Positions 49,201 through 61,849 of a DNA stretch of 64,000 nucleotides are shown here, piece by piece. The stretch is from assembly GCA_013396915.1 (NCBI GenBank), contig VWZL01004643.1:239322-303321 (forward strand), in the 5' to 3' direction. Within the stretch, counting starts at the first letter, position 1; each line of letters starts with the position of its first letter. A program made the translations under genes and the position numbers. Under the pieces are notes generated by a model, which was not told the origin of the DNA, did not search any database, and saw nothing but the letters and a program-made list of their open reading frames with translations. The stretch is from Stercorarius parasiticus (taxonomy: Eukaryota; Chordata; Aves; Charadriiformes; Stercorariidae).

Positions 49201-51224
49201 TCTCTACCTCTCTGTTAACGTCAATTAAGGTTGGGTGGAAGGAAATGTAAGGAGATGAGCTGCCCCTCCTAGAATTGCTGTCTGCAGGTTAAAACAACAC
49301 CATTAAAAAAAAAATGAAATTAAAGGCCTCTCTTCCAGCTGGTTACATCTGTGTGGTCTGCTCCGCTGGGGAATTACTGCTTACTGGAAGATCTCCATGG
49401 CTCTCAGAGGGCTGAGGAAGATGTGTTGAAGGGGTTAATCACCACCTTCTCTCTTCTGGAGAATTTGCTAAAATTCAGCCCAAGCCACACAGAGGTCTTG
49501 GTGGCCTCGTGGCTTTTTGATGTGTCTTTGCCCATGTAGCTGGGCAGGCTGGGACCCCAAACCAGAGGTAAGGGTGAGCTGGGCCAGCTCTGCAGTGCTT
49601 TGCGGGGCCAGACTTGGAGCATCAAGAGGGGCACGCTGGGTGTCCGGCCTGAGCACAGAAGTATCAGGATGACAGTGCCATGTCTGAGCTCCGGCAGAGC
49701 CTATGAGTCAAGTCACAAAGTACGTACAGTTGCCCAAGCGCTGGCCATAAAAATCCCTGTTGAGTCGCCCCGTCCATCTTCTCCTGTGTTGTGTGCATAG
49801 GGATTGCTGTGCTACTCTGCAGCAGTGTGTCTTCTCATGGGGCAGAGGTCCCCCTGGAGAGGGACCGTCGGTTCCATCACCGACTGCAACACCTTCTCCG
49901 TGGTGCCGCAGAGGAGGAGCCCATGCCACGCTGCAGTAGTGGAGAGCTGGCTCGTCTGCTGGGGAGGGCCGGTGACACGTTCGGTGCTGCAGAGAGTCAC
50001 CGCATTCACCCGTTTACTGAAAAACAAACAAGGAACCAAGACAAAAAGTAAAAGCAGAGGACTAGAGTTGAAGTTTTGGCTTTGACCCAGTCTAATGGAT
50101 ATTCAGCTCTGGCGCGGAGATTCTGAGATTAGCAGATATTTGTTTTCCTCGGGGATTCAGGAAATCTCCAGATTGGCTTTTGCAAAGGCTGGTTTTTCCC
50201 CTGTCTTGTGACAGGGGTTCATCCTGTGGACACACGTTAGCAAGAAGCAGATGATAAATTAATCGCCTCCTGAGATTTTTCCTTTTTTCCCTTTTTTTCC
50301 TTTCACACAATGGCATCAAGGCCTTCCAAAGGGAGTTTATAGTTGGCTGTGGGCTTCCAAATGAAAACGACTCCGCAATGCAGAGTTAATCAGAGACAGC
50401 TGTTACCCACAGCACTGCCGGCCTCACCTCTTTAGCATCAGATTAAAAATCATTAATAACAATCGGCAAGAAGCCATGGAGGCCGCTGGTGAGCTCCTGC
50501 CTTGAGGTAACCACGCTCAGCGAGAGCTGTGATGGCCCAGGGTGGGCATGAGCTCTCCCTGATGGCCGGGGCAGGCGAGCGGCCGCCAGCGGTGAGTCAG
50601 GATGACTCTGATGGGTGGGTGTGAGCACATGCGGATCGTGCAGCTTTTGGGCACTGTAACGCAAGAGCACGAAGCGAGCAATCTTTTGGAAAAATGCAAA
50701 TGAGGATGGGAGTGCGGAGCTCCACACGGGGATGGACTTGGCTTTGGATTTTGTTTTCTTACCGAGAGTGAGCTGGATTTGAACAACACAACTGGCAGGA
50801 GAGCGAGCCTTCTCCCTCCATTTCGGCTCTCTGTGCTTTTTATATCAACCTCTCTCAGCTGGGTCCAAGCAGAACAAAAGGGGTTTTATTAATTTTGTTT
50901 TTCCCTTTTTAAGTCATTTGCTCTCGGTTGCACAGATTTGGAGGTCCCTCTGTAGTTGCCCCCGTTCACATACAAAAGCCCTCGCCAGTTGGCAGTCCAG
51001 GAGGTTACAGGAGCAAGTCCAGGGGAGCACGCAGCTCCTTCGCTGCATCCAGCGAGCGTTTCTTTCTCCCTCTTTGGTGCCGTCTGGAAAACCGTTTGCT
51101 CAGTGTGAGTGGAAATGTGGGTAAGATTTATTTGATAAAATGGGGTGCGCTGGGACACCCGACAGATGGATTCAGTTTGCGAAAGAGCCTTGTGTTTCGC
51201 ACATGCTCCTATTCTGTGTAAGGC
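46256..51224. other. Intergenic DNA, no gene recognised
   Basis: Overlapping short frames lie on both strands and none looks like a known protein. T-rich runs lie near 46.54-46.56 kb. An AT-rich stretch at about 47.99-48.05 kb holds two overlapping ATGCAAAT octamers, reported as a finding. I see no promoter, RNA gene or exon. Confidence 0.6.
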
Positions 51225-51335
51225 AGAACAGTTGCCTGGGAAAGGACTGGGGCTCAGAAGACAAGGGGTCGAATCCAGGCAGTGATGTAAACCTCATTTT
51301 GGTGAGTTCATTGAGGCCAGTTTCTTAAAAGTGTC
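51225..51335 (+). mobile_element. MIR-type SINE relic with recognisable B box
   Basis: The segment GGACTGGGGCTCAGAAGACAA at 51244 onward, followed by GGGGTCGAATCCAGGC (51265-51280), resembles the MIR head 'ggactctggagtcagac..cctgggttcgaatcccggc', including the polymerase III B box. Downstream, TTTTGGTGAGTTCATT (51297-51312) fits 'cttgggcaagtcactt', and GAGGCCAGTTTC (51313-51324) fits 'gagcctcagtttcc'. The phrases occur in the correct order and spacing, which makes chance unlikely. The copy is old and diverged. Some other CORE-SINE sharing the same core is the main alternative. Confidence 0.65.
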
Positions 51336-52369
51336 CACGCGCTGGCCTCTCATAGCAGTCTTTCCGCTCCCTGCTGCAAGCGCTGGGTCGTGCCCATGAG
51401 GTGCGTGGCTCTGTTCCCCTGCACGGCTTGACTGCCAGCCCTGCACTGGGGACGACGTTTGGCTCCCCATCCTTCCAGTGACAGCACAGTGGGTGCTGGA
51501 GCCTGGGCACAACATCGAGGCATTGCTGGTATGGAAAAAAAACCATTGCATTTCTGCCCTGGACTTCTTGATATCCAGAGACAGACCCTCTGCGGGTGTT
51601 GCAGCACTCAGCGTGAGCCGGGGAAAGACTACTGAGCAGACACCTATGCAATGCTGACACAATCAATAAAGCTCAGCAAGCTTTCTCCAACTGCTGAGCC
51701 TCGGTGCTTGGATTTAATTAGCTCCAGAGATCCAGCAACACCCTGTTGTATTTCTCGAGCTCCCAGAGTCATGGAGAATGAAGGGTTTCTTTCAGCGTCC
51801 CAGAAAAAAACATGAAAAACGGTCTCCGAAACATCTAGAGCCCACCCTGGATTCCACCCACTGTTGCTTCCTCTAAGTGTTTGCTGATGGTCCGCCAGGA
51901 ACGTCCTGGAGGAAAAAAACCCGGGGCTGCTGAGCAGGCCTTGCATGAGTTTGGGATGGAGGGATCCAGTCATCTCCTTGGCTCCTTCAGAGGCTACAGG
52001 TTCAGAGACAACCCTGGCCACAGCGGTGACAGCTGCCAGTCATATCATACCTTACTGTAGCCTGCCCTGCTCTCCAAACAGAGCATTAACCGTGAATTGC
52101 CTTGATGCTGATCAGTCTGCTTGATATATGGGCTGTGTCATGGCAGTAGTGTTGAGGACGGGGAGGGCTGGGACAAGAGGGGGCTCAGGCTGCTCTACAG
52201 CCTTGAGGTTTTTGTGTTGGGCTGCAGAGAGGTGCCTGAGCTTTGTCTCCTTCCCACTTTTGGGGCAAAGCGAGGCTTCACTGCTGCGTTGCTGTGGGTT
52301 CGACTTTTGTCCTATCAACTCCCAGAAAAATGAAACCAAACCAACTCCAAAAAAGAGCTAGGCAGCAGG

Positions 52370-52505
52370 TGCCAGCGTGTGCCAGCGTTTCTGCTTTGCT
52401 GCTCCTGCCGTCTGGAGCAGCGTCTGCCTTTATCTCCCTGTCTCCTTCCAGATCTCAGCTGAAAGCATGCCTGTTCTTTTTTGCCCGCACCTCTTAATTT
52501 CTTTC
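52370..52505 (+). mobile_element. Possible L2/CR1-group LINE ORF2 C-terminal fragment
   Basis: One frame reads through SGAASAFISLSPSRSQLKACLFF, which resembles the common C-terminal pattern of CR1/L2-group reverse transcriptase proteins (LP..I....SL..FKS.LKTHLF). The DNA phrase CAGATCTCAGCTGAAAGCATGCCTGTTC corresponds to that FKS-LK-HLF block. The fragment is short and decayed. It is in the same orientation as the other LINE relics in this window. Confidence 0.4.
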
Positions 52506-52799
52506 TGCTTCCGCTACTATTTATGACTTAAGTCTGTTCCTGTAATAACTCTGGGATACCCAGATGCCCTCTTTCTACAGAAGTGGTGGCTAAAATGAAG
52601 CCAGGTTAGTATTCCCTCATTGAATGGTGGATGGAGAGTCCCTCCAACTCTGTGGCAGCATTGTTAAGGCTTTCATGTGCTTTTACCATTTTTATTATTT
52701 GAGTTACTGTTTAGTTATTGTTTGAGATGCAAATGCTTTCACCCATGTTGCCCAGAACCCGTAAACACGTTGATGGAGTGAGTTGTGCAAGCGGTTCAT

Positions 52800-52848
52800 T
52801 GATTGTACACTAAGGCACAGAGAGCTGATGTGGCCTCCTCCGTCCCCT
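52800..52848 (-). mobile_element. Probable MIR SINE fragment, reverse orientation
   Basis: TTGTACACTAAGGCACAGAGAGCTGATGTGGCC (about 52803-52835) matches the reverse complement of the MIR core, 'tacagatgaggaaactgaggcacagagaggttaagtgacttgcc', over the diagnostic 'aaggcacagagag' block. The flanks are not alignable by eye. It lies 1.5 kb from the MIR-type relic at 51.2 kb, in the opposite orientation. Confidence 0.5.
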
Positions 52849-55800
52849 CTTCCTCTACCTTTGTGGCAGTGGCACTGGAGATGCTAAGGGAGAGCTTCAG
52901 ACGCCTCCCAGGGAATTGATCCCACTGGATTATATTCCAGCATTTTGCCTGATTTTAAAACAACAAAATACCCCAGAGTCACTCAATCTTAGACACCCCA
53001 AATCTGAGGTTATTTAACCCATAGTTCCTGAATTAGTGCCACATTTAGCATCTCTCCTGAGCAAATAGTGAGTCAAAGTCATTGCTCTCTTACACGGCTG
53101 TGTAAAACCCAGAGGTGACAATCATAAGAAGCGCTCGCATTGGTGGGAAGGACAGTTCTCAACGCATAAAGGCTGCACACTAAAGCCTGAACCTTTTCCC
53201 CTCACTCTGTTGGGAATGCTTCATTCACAGTGGATGAATGATTTGTTTGTAGTCAGATTAAGGACCAAGCTGGTCCTTTGGCTTTGCCTGTCCATTCAGC
53301 AGAGTTTTGCTTGTGTCTGGCCAGAAAATGACTCACTCTAACCATGATGGAGGGGCATGAATGTTTCTAAAGCAAGGCAGTGAGAGGAATTAATCTCTCA
53401 ACAAATAGAAGCTGATATCTTGATTCAGTACTAAGCTTACGAAGTAGAGGAAACCACAGGCGGTGAGATTTGAATCAAGAGGCGATCCATGGGGAGAAAA
53501 TGGTTAGAAAAGGACAGGCTGTGCTGATACAACACCCAGGATAAGGACTTGACTAAGGTCCAGTACTCCTTTGAGAGCTCTGGGAGCTACCAGACAGTTT
53601 TTCAGCTGGTTAGGATCCAGATGGAGAAGCCAATGGGAGCCAAACTAGTGCGTGGGTTGCTGAGGATGTCTTTCCGTTCCTATGACCCCATCTTGAATCA
53701 CAGTAATAGTTTCTGTATTGTAGTAAAACAAATGAATTCTTCGCTTTCACAGCAGCACAGGTCTAGTGTTGAGTCATTTTGGGGGTCTGTAACAAACCTG
53801 AGGCAGCTTAGGGACTGGTAATGCACGACGTGAGAGCATCCCCAGCCAGGTGGCAATGGGATATATTAAATTAGCCAGTGCTGGGTGTCCACGACGGAGA
53901 GCGAGCTCCCCACTGCGAGTCTTTTCAAGTAAAAGATGCAGGAAAACGGGGACAGCATCTGCACTGAGCAGAGACTTCTGCAAGGTCTCCTGGAGGACCC
54001 CAGCGCTGTGACTCAAAACTTAAAGGACCTTGTAGGAAATCTGCTTTACTCAGATGTCCGTAGCGACAGCTTCCAAGAACCCCCACCCTTTCTCCCACTC
54101 GTAATAGCTTGAGGTGCATAAAACAATTTCTCGTTAGCTATAAAGCACCCAAACCTCAGCAGAATTACAAACAGATGGATAAACAAACCAAAATTTCAAA
54201 CAACGTGAGAAAAGCCCTTAAAAAGCAAAAGCGAGGCAGAGTCCTGCCCAGTCCTCAGGGAGGCAGTCCCCACTCCTCAGCCTTGGCATCCCTTTGTCAG
54301 AGCCCAGGTGGTGGAAAGTTTTGTGTACTCACCTCGCTCCTCTTCGTGTAAGGGCTAACGATGCCTCTAAGAGGTTGGAAACGGTTTGTTGCAGGATTAG
54401 GCTTGATCTGAGCTGGTAATTCAAGTGCAGTGGAAATGCATTGAAGTTGCTGATGATGCTGTTGAGGTCAGTAATTGGTATTTGAGTAGGGGTTAATTTT
54501 TTTAAGATAAAGATTATTTTGGTAATTTTTATGCAAAGCAATACTTGGTTTAGTTCAGATCAGTGCAGCAGACTCAGATTGTGCTTGCTCTGACGTTCAT
54601 ACGCCTGCAGAAATCTTTGTGAGAAATAGGAAAAGGTCTGAAGTGTCACTTCACATTTTTACCTCCAGCACACCTGAAAAAATACTAGAGAACAGTGAGT
54701 GGGAAGCGCTGCATCTTCCCCACCTGCAGAGAAGCTGTATCCCTCTTGGCTGTGCCGTTCCTGAGCAATATCATGGCCCCGACCCACACCCCAAAGTCTC
54801 TTCTCCAACCCTGTGGTGGTTATTCGCTCTATTATTCCCTGGCCCTTTATGGAAAGAGGGCCTCTGTTCCTTAGAAGCATGCATCATCGTTTCCTGCTGC
54901 TCTAATGGATGGAGATTTTGCCATGAAAGGATGTGGGTTTTGTTCCCATCATCAGTGGGAATTTTTGAAAAATAGCGTTAAAATTGATGGCAGCTCCACA
55001 TTAGGCACAGCAGTGCTGCTTTTCCCAGGAGCACTCAAGAAATCTATAGCCTGCATCCGGCTGGGACGACAAGTTACGATCCCAGCTCCTTACTCAAACC
55101 CACTGCGCATCCTGGCAAACCTTCTCCCTCAGCTTTTCCCGCTAATGCTGGGAATATGTCTGCCAGGGATGCGTCTGACGTCAAGGACTAACTGCAATAT
55201 CTCCCCCATTTGCTATCTGATGGGAAATAGCGGTGCCTGCCCCCGTAACTTCGGGGGCTCTTTGGGGGGTCCCTGCCCATCAGCCACAAGCCTGATCCTC
55301 TCTCTAATTGCAGTCACCATCAATCATTTTCTGCCTCTGAGACACTTCATTTAGTTAGGCTTCTTCAATGGTGGATGGCAACTGTGGCCTTTTGTATGGC
55401 GTTGTTTTGTCTTATTCAGCTTTTATTTCAGGGAGGCAGCTAATTTCTTCCCTCTGTGCAGACATGCCCATGGAAGCCCCTACAGAAGTCAGCCACCGGC
55501 TGGCTTGAAGGAATTTCCACGGGGTTAAAGTCAGGGGCTGGGATGTGGCCCGTTGCTGTGAAAGCTGTTCGAGGTTCACAGGCAGGTGGGGCGGGAAGGG
55601 ATTGCACCGGGCACAAGTGAGCTGAGCTTGTCAGTGCTGGAGGAGCCTTTGGTGCTACAGTGCTGCGTAAGGGACCAAACACGAGAAAAAGACTGTGGGA
55701 TCAGGGAGAGGAACCGAAACCTGAAGAGCTGCACTGAGCACGTCATTTCACGTCCTCTCTTTAAAAGAAACAGCTTCTAATTTGGGGAGTTAGGTCAGGC

Positions 55801-57837
55801 TCTAAATGGTGCGATTTTCAGCGGCGGTGAACTCCCACTGCTGGGAGTTGGCTACTCGGAAACGTTTTAAAGGGCAATCCCTCAGGCTGTGGCTTCAACT
55901 GCCCCTACACTAGAGGGAGGCTGCTCATGGACAACTTTTATATCTCAGCTTCAAGGTGAAAAATGTGGCTAGTGATGGTTGCCTTCAAACGGTGGCAGAG
56001 AATGAGCCCGTATTCCTGGTGGCTTGAAGCTCTCTGCAGAGGCTGGACTCTTTGGACCGTTACTAGACTTGAGATGGGTGGGAGGTGCACAGTAACCCCC
56101 GCACCGGGAGGAATAGCACCTCGCAGCAGTTTCTTACTAAGGACAGCTGGGATTTTCCATGGAGCTTGAGTTGTTTGTGCACTGAGCTCCCATTGCAATT
56201 TATGAGCGTTTGGTGCCTGCTGCTTTTCAGGTCTTTGGAAAACTGCTGCCAAAATCCACCAACCGAATTTTCTGTGAGCAAAATGCATGTGCCACTTGAA
56301 ATGCAGCCAGTGTACCATGGTGATGAGTATGTTAAGAAAAGCCCTGTGGAGTAAACTGATCTTTTGGATCAGTTCTGCACATGTTCATTTAACTGCAGAG
56401 AAAAATAAAATGTTTCTCCGCTAGGCAGGGAGCGGCTCTCTCGCTGGAAGGCCCCATGGATGGCTGGATTTGGAGGCTGAACTCAGCCAAAGGCAGAAAC
56501 ACGTTGGTGCTGCTGAGCTACACGTGCCAAATCTCCAGGTGCCTCTCCACGCTCGATGCAGGCAGATCTGGCTGGTGGGATGTGCGATCCATCTCGCTGC
56601 ACCTGCTGGTAGGATAAACCCAGCCCCAGGCTCCTCCACCGCCCAGCTGGCTCTGTTCAACAGGAAATAATGTGCTTGGAAACTTCTCCTGAGGGGTTTT
56701 TTACAACCAGAGCGGCCTTCTTGGTTGCTGCCTTGTGAATTGGTTTCACCACCTCCTAAGACCTGTTTTGCACAGCGCTGTCTGGGCTGCTCTGTGTCTT
56801 GGCCTCTGCAGAGTCTGTCTGGCCATTTGATCTCGGTGCGACGGGTCACTTGTGGAGCGTAGTCCGTGATGAGTATGTCAGCTCGAGGGAACCATAAAGA
56901 AGGAACTAAGAGTTCAAGCAAACAAAACCTGGAAGCTTTGATAGAGTAAGGTCAGTGGAGACACCCTCTCCGTGGCAGGACACAGTGTTTTTTTGAGACT
57001 GGGCTGCTTTGCCTGGCTGGAGATCTCTGGCACATCACAGAGTTTGCGATGGATTCCTTCATTGAGCTGGGTGTTGAGTCTGTTCACGCTGCAGGAAGCC
57101 GCTTAGACTCTGGGTAAACCAAGAAGAGGTATCTGATGCAAACACAATTGTTAACCAATGCGCAGTGCACGGGGAGCGCATCAGATGTCTCCTGTGTTTA
57201 CGGATGAAATGCTTCCTCCCTCTCTGCTCAGAGTCCAGCCCGTGCAGGGCACAGGAGGACAGAGTGTTTCCCAGAGAAACGGCCTAGTCTGAAAAATCAG
57301 GATCTCCATCTTGGGCAGGGAATTTGCTTTGATTCTCTCGCTGTCCCTGGAGCAGCTGCCACACTTATTCCACAACCGGGGGGAGTTCAGCTCTGTCTGA
57401 ATCCTGACTCATGTCGCATTGTCCCAGCTGATAGATGCATCTGGACCTTACGATGCCCAGCATGGGATTTGTTTGCTTCCCTCATTGCTCAGTTTGGGAC
57501 TGATTCTGGCAGCCTAGGTTTGCCAGAAACCTGGTGGAAAGGAGGTTTCCAAAATTCCTCTTCCCTTTCAGTCAACAGCGGGCCTGAGCCTTTAGGGACC
57601 TGATGCACCATTCTGGTGGCATTTCCCCATCTTGAGCAGGGCATTGTATGGCTGAGGATCCTATCCAGAACAGCCTGCTTTACCAGGTCAAATATGGGAC
57701 TGTGAACCATTTCTCCACCCGTGAAGCAGGGCAAATGGCCTTTCATCTCCTTCCTAAAACCCTGCGAGACCTGCCGGCACACAACGCTACTGCGAGCGAA
57801 CCCGTGCTGTTAAAGTTTAGCATGTCCAAATATTATT
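52849..57837. other. Intergenic DNA, no gene recognised
   Basis: I recognise no exon or RNA gene. The longest frames (149 residues at 54905-55354 on the + strand; 126 at 55938-56318 and 166 at 56421-56921 on the - strand) have biased or unremarkable composition and no motif I know. A weak CTCF-like string on the + strand lies at 55907-55920. Confidence 0.6.
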
Positions 57838-58060
57838 TCATCCCTGTACTGCAGCCCAGCCGGCACGGGAGCCAACAGAAACGTGGCTACGGGACAGCCG
57901 CAGCGGCGCGGGGAGGGCGGGGGGCTGCCGGCATGGGGCAGGCTTGCAGCCCCCATCTCCCAGACGTCACGTTTGCAGCCCCCGAGGTCTGCGCTCTCTG
58001 TATACAGCTTGGCCCCGCTTAAATCTCCCACAAGCGCCGACGTGTTGAACGGTCCCGGTG
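57838..58060. promoter_or_regulatory. Small CpG-rich islet, possible regulatory element
   Basis: CpG dinucleotides and G runs are denser here than in the flanks, notably CCGCAGCGGCGCGGGGAGGGCG at about 57898-57919 (described as a span because of its length) and a CRE-like ACGTCA within GACGTCAC at 57963-57970. Four G tracts at 57910, 57915, 57919 and 57935 could form a quadruplex. No gene start is apparent nearby, so it could be an orphan CpG island, an enhancer or a promoter of an unseen non-coding RNA. Confidence 0.4.
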
Positions 58061-61000
58061 CACCATGTGCAAAGGGACAATCTGGAAACAAATGCTAATC
58101 TCTTAGATTTCACCCCCCGAATGCGCCAGCTCAAACAATCTAGGCCCTCCTGGGTCTCGTGGCCTTCTAATTTGTCTTCTCGCTCGCAAACCAAGTTGAT
58201 TTCTGTCAGAGAAGATAAATGTTGTCTACAAAGCTCAGATAAGAATGATGAAATCTGTCCTTTTCCGACGGCTTTGCTGAGGTTTTGGGGGATGCAGATG
58301 GAAAGTCGGGAATCGACTTGCCAAGAACACAAGAGACTGATCGAGTGCACATTAAGGGGGGATTGTATTGGTTGGGGAAAACGGATATGAAACCCTTTAT
58401 TTCTAGGTCATTTGCTTTTTTCCGTCCCAGTTTGACTGTGGTCAAGCAGTGTTTCTGTGTGATTGGTTAAATCCAGGCTGTGCCGATATACTCTGGTGAT
58501 ACAAGCCTTTGACACACAAGAACAGATCCTGCAAAGGTCTTTCCCTGGCTACCGGGAAGCTGCGTGTGGTGGCCTCCATCCCGTTCAGACAGGGCTAGCG
58601 TCCATCTCACGAGACGCCACCAAAACCATCAGCGCTAACACGCACCCTTGCCAAAAGCCTCAGCAAAGAGGCCAAGATATGTCCAAGCGATGGAGTCTGA
58701 CCCGAGCACTTAGCAGGAGTGGGGCTTCCCCCAGAAACAGGATTTTGGGTAGAGATGGACAGGCGAGATACAAAGAGTCAGTACTGGGATTTGGCTGCAA
58801 GTAGGGGAATGCGTCTTGCTTTTGCCCGTGCTATATCTTGTCTGAAGACGCAGAAATTTGGTCTCACAAGCTGTTAGGATGCAGGAGGAGGAGTGCTATG
58901 CTGCCCTACGGGGCTGTTGCTCCGCTCTTAGCTGTCCCGCGTTGGGAACATGCTCAGTGTCAAGTGGGGTGGAGGCTCTGGCGGCTCTGCACCCCAATCG
59001 TGGCTACGTCTAGCCGAGATTCATCCTGTTCCCCGGCAATAAATTTGTTAAAACTCTTAGGGAGCCCTGCTTAGTGAGTGCAGGTGATGTGAAACATGAA
59101 ATTTCCCCCCAAAAGCTGCGAAATGCTGTGTGGCAGCCCCTGTTCCCCTGGTTTCTGTAAAAGCTCTTTATCTCTGGAAAGTTTCTGAAAGATGCTGTTT
59201 GAAGTCTCTGCCTTTTTATGTATTATGCAGGAATTTGGCTACAGGAAGTCTTAGTTCTTTCACATATTTTGTATCAAAATCCCTTTATAGACCAAATAAT
59301 TACTTTTCCGTGGTAGAGAGACTATGACCCATACGCAGCGAGACAGATTGCTCCAACCTGTTCCTGCTGCTGAAAGGAAACTGAAAAGACAAGTCTGTAG
59401 CTTTTCTATAAAATTCTCAGGCTTCTGCTGTTTTTCAGGGATGTTTTTCAGAGGACAGGAGAAAACTCGTAGCAAAGTTTTCTTCTTGCTGCCTGGCATT
59501 TTGGCTTTGTCCATTGCAGAGCATCATCAGTGGTCAGAGCATTGAGTCTATGGCCCTATAGTCACCTTCGTTGGCACTTAAGGAAAAGACGTGCAAAAAT
59601 TCCTGTGGTTTCTGAACTCTCAGCCTCTCCGGGAGTTTTCCACCTGCAGCGAGTCTGTTTGCTCCATGCTCAGAAGCAGACCTCACATCAGCAGTGGTTA
59701 AATCCACCCTTCAGAGCCAGCAGCTGCTGATGTTCCTATCCCGCCCCAGACAGGCTGATAACCAGCTTGGTGAGCGTGTTATCATCACACCCACTGACAT
59801 CGAAGCGATGAATGCTCGGGCTGCTGGAGGGAGCGAGGGAAAGGGAGAGAGAGCCTCCTGTCCTCCGTGTGGTACACACGGCCTTGATTAGGGATGTGCT
59901 CGCTGGGGCGTTGCAGCTTGAGGAATGTGACGTGCCCCGTGTAGACAACCGCGAGCTGCAGACGCTGCCCTCCCTGCAGCAACAAAAAGTGCCAAAAGGA
60001 GCGAGGGCAAAGATAATTAGTTGCAGGGAGCTGGGATGACAAGGGGGTGGAAGATAACGATACGTTTTTAATTTCAACATCACATTAAAGGGAAGGAGAA
60101 ATGTCCCCGTCCCGGCAGCTTGTTCGTAGTTCTGCGTCGTGCCGTTGCCGTCGGGTCCTGCAGAGGCCAGCAGGGACCCAGATGTCTCTGGGAGTGAGAT
60201 CCCAGGGCAGCTCTGCCTCTTTGAGGGACTGCACGTCCCAGCTGGCTTTGTCTCCTGGGCCTGCATGGTCATTTACGCTGGGTGGAATGGGTGGCAAGTC
60301 CCGGTGTGGCTTTGCAAGGCTGGAAAATCAGGAGAAGGCAAGTTCTTGACTGCCTGTTTTAGGGACAGCTTGGTTCTTTCAACGTTGGACTTCGGGGAGG
60401 CTGTGAGTTTGCTGGCCCACGGGCTCTCAGTATGAGGGTGGGAAGCTGCTGTTTCAAAGGGAGTAGACAAAAATAAAACACACTGTGATGATATTTAGTT
60501 AAGTGGCAAGGAATGCACCACGGACATCTCTCTGCATCAGCGTTGCTCTGGGTTTCCCACGGGGGTGGCTGTTACAAAAGTCTCCTTGCCTGTGTCCCTC
60601 AGGAGACACCCACCTTGCAGGGTGGGGGAGTGGTATTTCAGATTGCCAGGCTGGAGCGAGCTGGTCATCCCTGGATCTTGTAGCCTCTGCCCAGCCACAG
60701 TCTCTGCAAGGCTTGGCAAGCGAAAGCGTGACATCCATTTTATCCTTTGCCCATTTCTACAGGGGCACTTGACCAATTGTGTGGTTACGTGCGTAACCTC
60801 AGATGCTGAAGAGGAAAGTCCCTCTAAGGCCAGCCTTCGGAGTGCCAGGTGTGGTTTGCAGAATTAAGCATCTGTCTCCGCTGCTGCAGACAGCTTGCAG
60901 CTTCTCAAATCAGAGCCCTGGCTACAAGGATTTTGAACGTGCACCTGGAAAAACTGCACAAGCATTATCCCGTACCAAAAGAAGTCATTGCGCCTCTCTG

Positions 61001-61849
61001 AATCTGGCAATTACTTTTTCCACCCTTCAAATCTATTACACTTGATAGCCGATTGCGAGCAATCAAGGCGCTACAGGCAGGCAAGTTACTGCCTGTCAGC
61101 TGGGTTGTAGACCTCTTGCGTGCTGCTCACCGTGCTTCTTTCCACTTACAGTGGCTCAGGAGGATGCGTCCAGCCCGTTACCGCAGCTCAGCTGATGGAT
61201 GAGAACTGATGAAATCATAGTCCCAGGACACTGGTAATCCGTGCATCTCCCGAGACAGATTTCAGAAACCGCTGGACAGAATTGCCACCCTGTTCCCATT
61301 TGAGACAAAAGGCTTTAGACTCCATAAGGACTCAATTTTTTATTTTGCAAACAGTACAATATTTATCCCCTCGACCGATATTTGTAATTCCCAAGGCCTG
61401 ATGCAGGGAGCCAGGTTCAGTTTTGCCTGAACTGTCAGTGCTCTTGGAAAGCCAGGGCTTTCAGCGTGCGCCTCTATCTGCTGACCTCCATCGTGCGCTA
61501 ACATGTGCTGAGCAGATCCTTAGCCTCACCCGCACAAAGTGCATCGTGACCTCAGTTAAGAAAACACTTGCTGTAATCGCCTCCAGATCTGCCTCTGTCT
61601 TTGATCAGTTTAAATATCGGTTTATCTTATGATATAAATATGTAAAACATCCATTTGTTTTCATGCAGGATGCAAATAAATCATTGCGTAAGTTTATACA
61701 TGAGCTAGGAAGCGTGGGGAGGGGGGGTGCAGCGATGGATTCATACATAACTCATAAGTCTCCACCTCTTTGAAGGTCATTACTTCATGAACACGCCGCT
61801 TCTCTTTCCAGCAAGCCCCTATTCTGCATTATTTAAATAGTCCGTGTCA
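58061..61849. other. Intergenic DNA, no gene recognised
   Basis: The interval is moderately GC-rich with many overlapping frames. The longest, 178 residues on the - strand at 59736-60272, is Ser/Pro-rich, shows no conserved motif and is overlapped by frames on the other strand, so I do not call it a gene. The string TCTCACGAGA at 58605-58614 is one base from the reported BANP binding motif. Confidence 0.6.

Noticed and set aside
56421..56921. 166-residue open frame on the - strand
   Set aside because: It contains no motif or domain, has a Trp/Arg/Ser-rich random-looking composition and is overlapped on the other strand.
59736..60272. Longest open frame in the window, 178 residues on the - strand
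   Set aside because: It is Ser/Pro/Cys-rich with no recognisable domain, lies in GC-richer DNA where stops are rarer, and is overlapped by similar frames on the + strand. No splice or promoter context supports it.
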